Origin: Puffinus mauretanicus
Taxonomy: Eukaryota > Chordata > Aves > Procellariiformes > Procellariidae
DNA length: 64,000 nucleotides
Reading direction: 5' to 3'
Assembly (NCBI GenBank): GCA_023333565.1
Contig: JAJKFH010003075.1
Coordinates: forward strand, 248,001 to 312,000
The position numbers and the translations under genes are program-made. Every line of letters begins with the position of its first letter. Within the stretch, counting starts at the first letter, position 1. Shown one piece after another: positions 58,308 through 64,000 of the stretch. The notes under the pieces are model-generated. The model saw only the letters and a list, made by a program, of their open reading frames with translations, was not told the origin of the DNA and ran no database searches.

Positions 58308-58388
58308 AAGCAGAAGCTTGTGAAACTGTTACCTCTGGAAAGTATGTGCTTGGAAACTGACTCTCCTGCTCTGGGGCCTGAAAAACAG
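58308..58388 (+). CDS. TATDN3: TATDN3 exon 9: ETDSP catalytic aspartate
   Basis: 81 nt: [20 protein letters not shown] and ALGPEKQ (202-228). D219 of ETDSP is the last conserved metal ligand. With H13, H15, E108, H148 and H171 this completes the TatD active site, so the enzyme should be active. Acceptor TTTTTCTTCAAG, donor GTAAAT. Confidence 0.97.
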
Positions 58389-58751
58389 GTAAATAATGAG
58401 GGGGAGGGACTTCTACATGTGTATATCCAAACCCACACCTTATGGAGGTCAGTTACTGGCACGGGAGAGTGAAGTAGTGTAAGCATGGGTACAAGCGACA
58501 AAAGAGGTTGCCAAGTGAAAATTTTGAGATGAACAAGTCAGTGTTCCTGAGGCTGGGAAAGGAGAAGAAATTCCAGGAATGGGCAAAGGAGAAAATAATG
58601 CAAGAAGAATAGATACATGTAATTTCTCTGGAACACACGCCACAATGTGACTGAAATTGTGTCAGGAGGTACTGAAGCTGAAACACCTGTGATGTGTAGG
58701 GGTCTGTAATTTTGTCTGGGTTTGATTTTGTTTGTTTGTTTGTTTTTTCAG

Positions 58752-58895
58752 GTGAGAAATGAACCAAAAAATATTCACATTGCTGCAGAATATATTGCCA
58801 AAATTAAAGGAATTCCAGTTGAAGAAGTTATAGAAGTGACTACACAGAATGCACTGAAAGTATTCCCCAAACTTCGGAACTTTCTTCGGATATAG
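58752..58895 (+). CDS. TATDN3: TATDN3 exon 10: C-terminus
   Basis: 144 nt: VRNEPKNIHIAAEYIAKIKG, then IPVEEVIEVTTQNALKVFPK and LRNFLRI, stop TAG 58893-58895. The acceptor tract is partly a (TTTG)n repeat ending TTTTTTCAG. AATAAA follows at 58949, only 54 nt after the stop, giving a very short 3' UTR. Confidence 0.97.
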   Translation: MRNEPKNIHIAAEYIAKIKGIPVEEVIEVTTQNALKVFPKLRNFLRI

Positions 58896-58948
58896 ATTCA
58901 GAAACTGAAATATATGATATTGCAGAAACTGTTATTTACGGTGTAATT

Positions 58949-58954
58949 AATAAA
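58949..58954 (+). terminator. TATDN3: TATDN3 poly(A) signal
   Basis: AATAAA, followed after about 20 nt by the GT-rich TCTTGTCTTGCAGTGG. It is the first hexamer after the stop and well placed. Confidence 0.8.
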
Positions 58955-61900
58955 ACCAACATGCATCTTGTCTTGCAGTGGAGTTTTGCTGTTGGAAAGT
59001 TCAAGAAGTGAGCAGAGTGTTACATAGATGCATAGGATGAATACAGGGAATTTCTCAAAGACCTTTGGTAAGCGCCATTGTCATCTCTTGGATGTGATAA
59101 AGACAGGTTGTTCATTTGCATCTCTCATGTCTCTGAACAAATACTTGTGAAGAAGCGCACTATAAAATTGTGAGTTTAGTTTCTCAGACTCCTTGCTCAG
59201 CTGCTTCTAGTCTGGGAGATGGCTAACGTGCGGTGCTTAATGTCCCTCTCATTCCTTAATTTCTGGTGACTGAAAGTCACATGGTTGTGGGCCCACTCGT
59301 GATACAAAAGCTCCTGTGAAGGCTTGCAGACTGCACAGCCCTTTCTGAGCCATTAAAAAAACCCAGCTGGATGGACATTCTCTGTATGTCGTGTTGACTG
59401 GGCTCTGAGAGTGGTGCAGAAGCAACACTGATTTCCTTCAAAATACAGTTGGAAGCAAAGAATTATAGCCCTTCTCTCATTTTTCCCTTGTATACAGTAA
59501 CTTAACAGTTGCTCAGATCTTGGCTATTTTGAGAAGGATTTACTTTGATTTTTTAATATTTTATTTTATTTTTTGAATCCTATTCAAAGGAAAAAGCCTG
59601 GGTTTTTCCCAGCCTTATTCAAGGATTTACTCTCTTGACTGCTCAGTATCAGGAGATACAGAATGTGAAAGGGAGACAAGCCCAATTTTGTGAGATCTTG
59701 GAGGTGCCCGTCTGCTGTGGATTCTACTATGTTGGCCAGTGTTGTAAAAACTGAATCTTGTGCTCCCTCACAGCACCTGTGTGGATGTGGGCCTGTTCAA
59801 ATACTGATCACAATTTTGGTGACTATAAATCAGCAATGAACGAGGTGACTTATATATGACACTCGATTGTTCTGAAGGCCACTGGGGAAGCAGAGGCTTT
59901 GTCTCCCTACGGGGACTTTTACTAGCTCGGTGAAGAAAATAAACAAGCGTTAACTTAGTCCATGACCACCTCAGGTACAAAATCATGCATCATACCAGCC
60001 GATGGTGAGAGCATTTGGCTTTAAGATTGTGTCTCTGGTGCCTATGTGATTTTTCAGATTAGACTCCTTCCTGTCTTCCTGGATAGAGCATCTTACCAGT
60101 TGTCCCTTTGCAAAATGGTTTGTAATGCCCTGTTCTGAAATCATCTGATGTCTGCCTTCTGGGGTGTAGGACTGCAAGGCAAGGGTTTGGGGTTTTTTCC
60201 TGTTTTGAGGAGGATGCAGGTGGAGAAGGTATCAGCTCCCGGATGGGGGGGGCGGGAGGAGCGGGAAGAGAGCAAAAGCTTGTAATGTAAGCGATACCCA
60301 TCTTAAACTTCTGGTTTCCCCTACATTTGCTTTCTCAATTTCTTAAAACCATGTTGTCAGGAGGTTTTTTTGCTGTCTTTAGCAGAAGCTGTGGTGTTCT
60401 GCTTTTTTCCTAGAATTAGCTTATAAAGTTTAAACATATGTTCCTAAACAGCTTTCAGCCTGCAGCAAACTTCAATAATTTGTCTCTTTTACAACGTGCT
60501 GAATTTTGCTGAATATTTGACCCAGAGTAGTTAGAGCCATTTGTTATACTGGATCTGCAGGCACCATTTCCACTAAATTGGGTAAAGGACAGAGTTTGCC
60601 TCCAGATGGTGCTAGGGAACAGGTGTGCAATAGTCTTAAGAATATTAATGTGATTGACATCAATGATTAATAATCACGTTGTCATCAGAGATGCTAAACA
60701 GGTGATAGCAGGCAGCCTTACACATGCTTCCTGCTCCTGTGTGACAGGAAGGCTCCCCGTATTGCATGGGAATGCAATTATGCATGGAGATGCTCCGGGT
60801 AAAAAGTCAGGCAGTGTCCAAATATTTGCAGAGTTTTGGCCTTATTTTTATTCTCTACGAAATTCTTAGCCTTGGATGAAAACACTGGTTTTGCAAAAAG
60901 GGGAATATCAAATACTTAGTCTGCCCAAAATCCCTTTCTCTGCAAGGGGGTAGCATTGCTCTGGTTCAGGCTTAGCCTCACAGTTGATGATACCTGGCCT
61001 GAGCTCTTGAACCCCTTTTGCTGCTGCAGTGCTGCAAAAACCTGTAGACACGCTGACGTCCTGCAGCTGCCAGCTGGGCAGGGCACTGCCAAGGGCAGCC
61101 AGCCCCGCGTGGGCCATGGGGGGCTCTGTGCCCCCTGTCCCTGCAGCAGCAGGGCCCAGAGGTGCTTGCGGTGGCGCGGGAGTGTGGTTGGGGCTGGGGA
61201 AGGAGGCACAGGGTTGCTTCCCCTCTGGTGAGAGAAACCTGGCATTGCAGCAGCTGTGGGTAGGGCGAGCCTGGCAGGGTGCCCACGGCAAAACAGACCG
61301 ACTTTGTCCTCTCCTTAGACCTGCGGCGCCTGAGCTAAGTCATGGTGTAGGTGGCCTGGTGCTCCAGAAAAGGAAAATGCAGTGTCATTCCCACCCCGTC
61401 TTGGCATCCCTAACACCAAACAAGGGTCAGAAGTAGCACCCTTTCCCCGGTGCCGTTGGTGTTGCTGTGCCCCAGCCCCCTGCAGTCAGTGCCGGGGGGG
61501 CGGCAGGCGCTGGAAATAAAGTTGTTGGTTTGCGCAGGAAACCCAACTTTTTAAGGCGCTCACTCGGGACTGGTGGTAGCTAACGTGCTACGGGGGAGGA
61601 AGTGTGGTTTCCAAGCTGGAAAACATCGTTGATCCCTCAGCAGTCATCCTGTGTCTTTACCTTGAAAGGGGAATTTAACAGAGAGCTTGCATTTCTGCCT
61701 GCAGTCCCGGGCTAACGCCTGGTCCGGAGGGGCTCAGGAAGGCAGGACGGCTCACGGGGGGGCTGTGTGGCTGCACACCATGAAACCCTCCATCCCCCCA
61801 AAGGCTGGCCTTAGCAATACCAGTGTGTGTGCCGAAGCCTGTTGCAGCCTCTCAGGTTGTCTGGAAAACCCATGTCCCCTCCTACGTAGCGTAGGACATA

Positions 61901-62221
61901 CTGGGGGAAGGACCCAGTGCAAATTTAGCTGGATGCCGTGTTTAGCTTTCGGGAAACCTGAGGGGAAATGAGAGAGAAAGCACAGAGTTAGTGGAGACCC
62001 AAGTATTCTTTTCAGTCATGCCATTAATTCTGGGGGACACTAACAGCCCTAGTGACCTCTGTCTCACAGAGGTGGAATGGCACAGATGGTCTGCAGCAGT
62101 ATGGAAAGTGGTAGGACCCAAGCTCCACCCGGTACCTTTAGCCATCACCTGTCCCTGGAATGCTACAAACAGCAGATCTGATTGTACTTCGTATGACTCC
62201 TCATGTCTCTTTATCTTGCAG
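58955..62221. other. TATDN3 downstream region
   Basis: No gene recognised with confidence. It is GC-richer at 60.95-61.5 kb, giving overlapping chance frames on both strands. A segment at about 61380-61425 reads MQCHSHPVLASLT on plus; this faintly recalls the CHCH of TATDN3 exon 1 but lacks a matching donor. A human-type SPATA45 gene, expected between TATDN3 and FLVCR1, was not recognised. Confidence 0.45.
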
Positions 62222-62254
62222 GATGTACATGATGTGATAGAAAAATCAAGAAAG
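62222..62254 (+). pseudogene. TATDN3-like exon 2 copy
   Basis: 33-nt block, the same length as TATDN3 exon 2, between acceptor TTTATCTTGCAG and donor-like GTTTGT. It encodes DVHDVIEKSRK. It is closer to mammalian TATDN3 (DLDDVLEKAKK, from memory) than the local TATDN3 exon is (DVAAVVRAAKQ). The frame stays open past the donor into a hydrophobic stretch (FRVPLLLVSTLLLMLLWLIQ), ending at 62380, which is probably intron read-through. Together with 63324-63476 it suggests a diverged tandem partial copy of TATDN3. It could be part of an expressed gene; no catalytic motif survives. Confidence 0.4.
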
Positions 62255-63323
62255 GTTTGTGATTTCTTTGGCATAATTAGTGCCTTCAGAGTGCCTCTCT
62301 TGTTAGTCAGTACTCTGTTATTGATGCTGCTCTGGCTGATACAGCTTCTGCCAGGAAAAAAAAAGCCCCACGTCGCTTAGTTCTTTCCAGACCTAAAATA
62401 ACGCATGCAGATGCACTGTGTGCACTAGCGACTCCCACACGTGCAAGGGCTTACCGTGAGTGTGTAGCCTAACACCAGGCATAAATAATGAGGGGGATGC
62501 AGGGTGACGGTAATAATGTGAAGGTACTTTCCGTAGGCTGAGATGCAGAGCTTGTAATCTAGAGAGCTTCTAAAGTGGATTTGTCTGTTGATAGAGACAA
62601 AATATGGACCAGTGTATGCCATCAATGGCTACCAAATCACACAGAGGTATATTGCACCTTCCTTGTTCAATGGGCACCTTGAATCAGTAGCAGGGGCTGG
62701 AAGGACGCTGAAACTGCAATTCCTTGTCACCCTTTCGCCACCCATGCCAAGCTGTTTGCAGGACTCATGTGGAACAAGACTGAAGTGATTTTGCCTGAAG
62801 ATCAAGTGACTCGCAAGAGTGGAGTGGGTATAGTAGAACTAAAAGGTTCACTGTAAGTCACTTGAACACCTCAGATCCTGGAAATCCCCTCTGAGTCCAG
62901 GACCGACAGCTAAGAGCCTGTCTAAGGGCTCTCTCTATCTGTGCTCACTCAAATAGTTTTTGGAGGGCTGCCTCCCAAGGCCTTTCTTCTGAAAGTTGTT
63001 TTTAGTCATGGACTAACAAGGCCTGAATCTGCTGAACTCTGGGACAAACTGCGAGGGTGATGAGTTTTTCCAGTTTTTGACATGGGAACAAACGAAGAGA
63101 TGATGAGGAGGCCAAGTGGATGATATGCTGTTTAGTCCTGCTGTTTATTGTGATAAGAGTTTAAACAAGTTGACCAAAGACTTTTACTGGATGGGCTTCC
63201 AACAGGCTCCTATGCAATGCATAGATAGGCTCTTTAGAGGCAAAAGCAAATAAATAATTGGCTGGAAATGCCACTTTCATCACTAATGAACTTCTGCTTT
63301 TGTTTGTTTTTTCATTAATGCAG

Positions 63324-63476
63324 GCTGAGGTTCAATCCTCTGTTCCCGTAACAGAGCAGGAAAATGAATTTGAGAGAGTCACTGGCTTCGCAGAAAGGTT
63401 TGTTGTTCTTCCCTTTGCTTTCTATATGCAGTACAAAGATACAGCCGAGATCAAAGAAAGGATACAATTGCCATAG
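63324..63476 (+). pseudogene. TATDN3-like exon 3(-4) copy
   Basis: After a strong acceptor (TTTTTTCATTAATGCAG) the frame reads AEVQSSVPVTEQENEFERVT and GFAE plus AG. That is 74 nt to 63397, the same length and end phase as TATDN3 exon 3 (EAVLALVVVSEQAGEFRSVV, ALSE). About 10 of 25 residues are identical, including SEQ/TEQ, EF and the final ER. The frame then continues without an intron into RFVVLPFAFYMQ and stops at TAG 63474-63476. The local TATDN3 continues RFPGFVLPCLGVHP, so the GVHP motif is absent here. Further exons could lie beyond the window. Confidence 0.45.
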
Positions 63477-63987
63477 CACCTAGTTGTCTCAGCATTTTCC
63501 CCTTCAGCAGGTGGTTATCCATCCGTTCATTTCCCCTGCTGGGGTTGGCTTTTCTATCGGTGTGAATCGGTTGGGGCATGGGCATGATAACCCTCACTGC
63601 ACTGCGTGGTGGCCCCACCATGCAGTGAGTGCAAAGTACCCCCTCCAGGGCCTGGCAAGTTTTTATGCCCCTCTTTGAGCTGCTGTGAATGACAAAACAG
63701 TGAGAAAACATAGTGAGGATCTCCGCCCTGATGAATCCGTGCCTGGGGCAGGAACTGATACGCATCTCCTCGAATGCTCCGTGCTGTGCACAGAGAGATG
63801 CTGTGAACAGGGTGCTTAATGCAATCACGAGATCGGTGCCCCTACTGTGTCCAGGTCTGTGGATGAAAGTGGTGGTGTGGTTCACCTGAAAAAGCAGAAA
63901 CAATGAGGCACTGGGACAAGGAGTCTGTAGGAGTAAGGTGTAGCCCCCCTCTGCCCTGGAAAACAGCTTAACGCGCAGTGCCGGCAT
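63451..63987 (-). other. unassigned 178-codon open frame
   Basis: Minus frame from ATG 63987 to TGA 63451. At 63879-63898 it contains a very good splice acceptor on minus (TTGTTTCTGCTTTTTCAG), after which VNHTTTFIHRPGHSRGTD follows, so part of it may be an internal exon rather than one continuous ORF. I recognise no domain. It overlaps the 3' end of the TATDN3-like segment by 26 nt on the opposite strand. Confidence 0.2.
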
Positions 63988-64000
63988 TGGGTTTGGCTGC

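Larger units (their letters stand above)
54119..58751 (+). other. TATDN3: TATDN3 introns 3-9
   Basis: Introns of 197, 647, 1119, 394, 203, 1202 and 363 nt between the exons listed. No mobile element or second gene is obvious in them; short open frames on either strand are chance. Confidence 0.85.

Noticed and set aside
62222..62380. A new single-pass membrane protein (hydrophobic tail ending PGKKKPHVA)
   Set aside because: The hydrophobic part lies after a donor-like GTTTGT at the point where the TATDN3-like exon ends, so it is more simply read as intron. It cannot be fully excluded.
1..64000. CRISPR arrays, prokaryotic operons, tRNA or rRNA genes
   Set aside because: No spaced direct repeats, ribosome binding sites or cloverleaf-like segments were seen. 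The window is plainly vertebrate.

Overview
The window is vertebrate nuclear DNA, almost certainly from a bird. Genes are split into short exons with GT-AG introns and CpG-island promoters. Several CR1 LINE fragments carry the 3' tail of ATTCTATG-type repeats, and there is one solo LTR of an avian endogenous retrovirus. The gene order is that of human 1q32.3 (chicken chromosome 3, from memory): ATF3 > , < BATF3, < NSL1, TATDN3 >. The LTR type suggests a neoavian rather than a galliform bird, but this is only an impression.

Layout. (1) 1-4.6 kb: the last two coding exons of ATF3 (+) and its 3' region; exons 1-2 lie to the left of the window. (2) 4.6-32.4 kb: a large interval with no gene I can name. 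It holds old and young CR1 copies, a MIR-like SINE and an orphan CpG island at 18.24-18.96 kb. Right of the island is a chain of phase-compatible candidate exons on +; left of it is a possible terminal exon on -. The mammalian FAM71A/GARIN4 gene, which sits between ATF3 and BATF3 in human, is not visible. (3) 32.5-37.3 kb: BATF3 (-), three coding exons, 119 aa, with a strong CpG-island promoter. (4) 41.6-53.7 kb: NSL1 (-), six coding exons, 277 aa, whose introns carry CR1 copies and the solo LTR. (5) 53.77-58.95 kb: TATDN3 (+), ten coding exons, 275 aa, head-to-head with NSL1 (85 bp between the start codons). (6) 59-64 kb: mostly unassigned, but with two segments at 62.2 and 63.3 kb that look like a second, diverged copy of TATDN3 exons 2 and 3.

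Function. ATF3 and BATF3 are both AP-1-family bZIP factors, one stress-induced and one needed for cross-presenting dendritic cells in mammals. They are the counterpart of the JDP2/BATF pair elsewhere in vertebrate genomes. NSL1 is a subunit of the MIS12 kinetochore complex. TATDN3 is a TatD-type metal-dependent nuclease, and all its expected metal ligands are present here. NSL1 and TATDN3 share one promoter. All exon calls rest on reading codons, splice sites and phases by eye. For the three complete genes the exon lengths sum to intact open frames.
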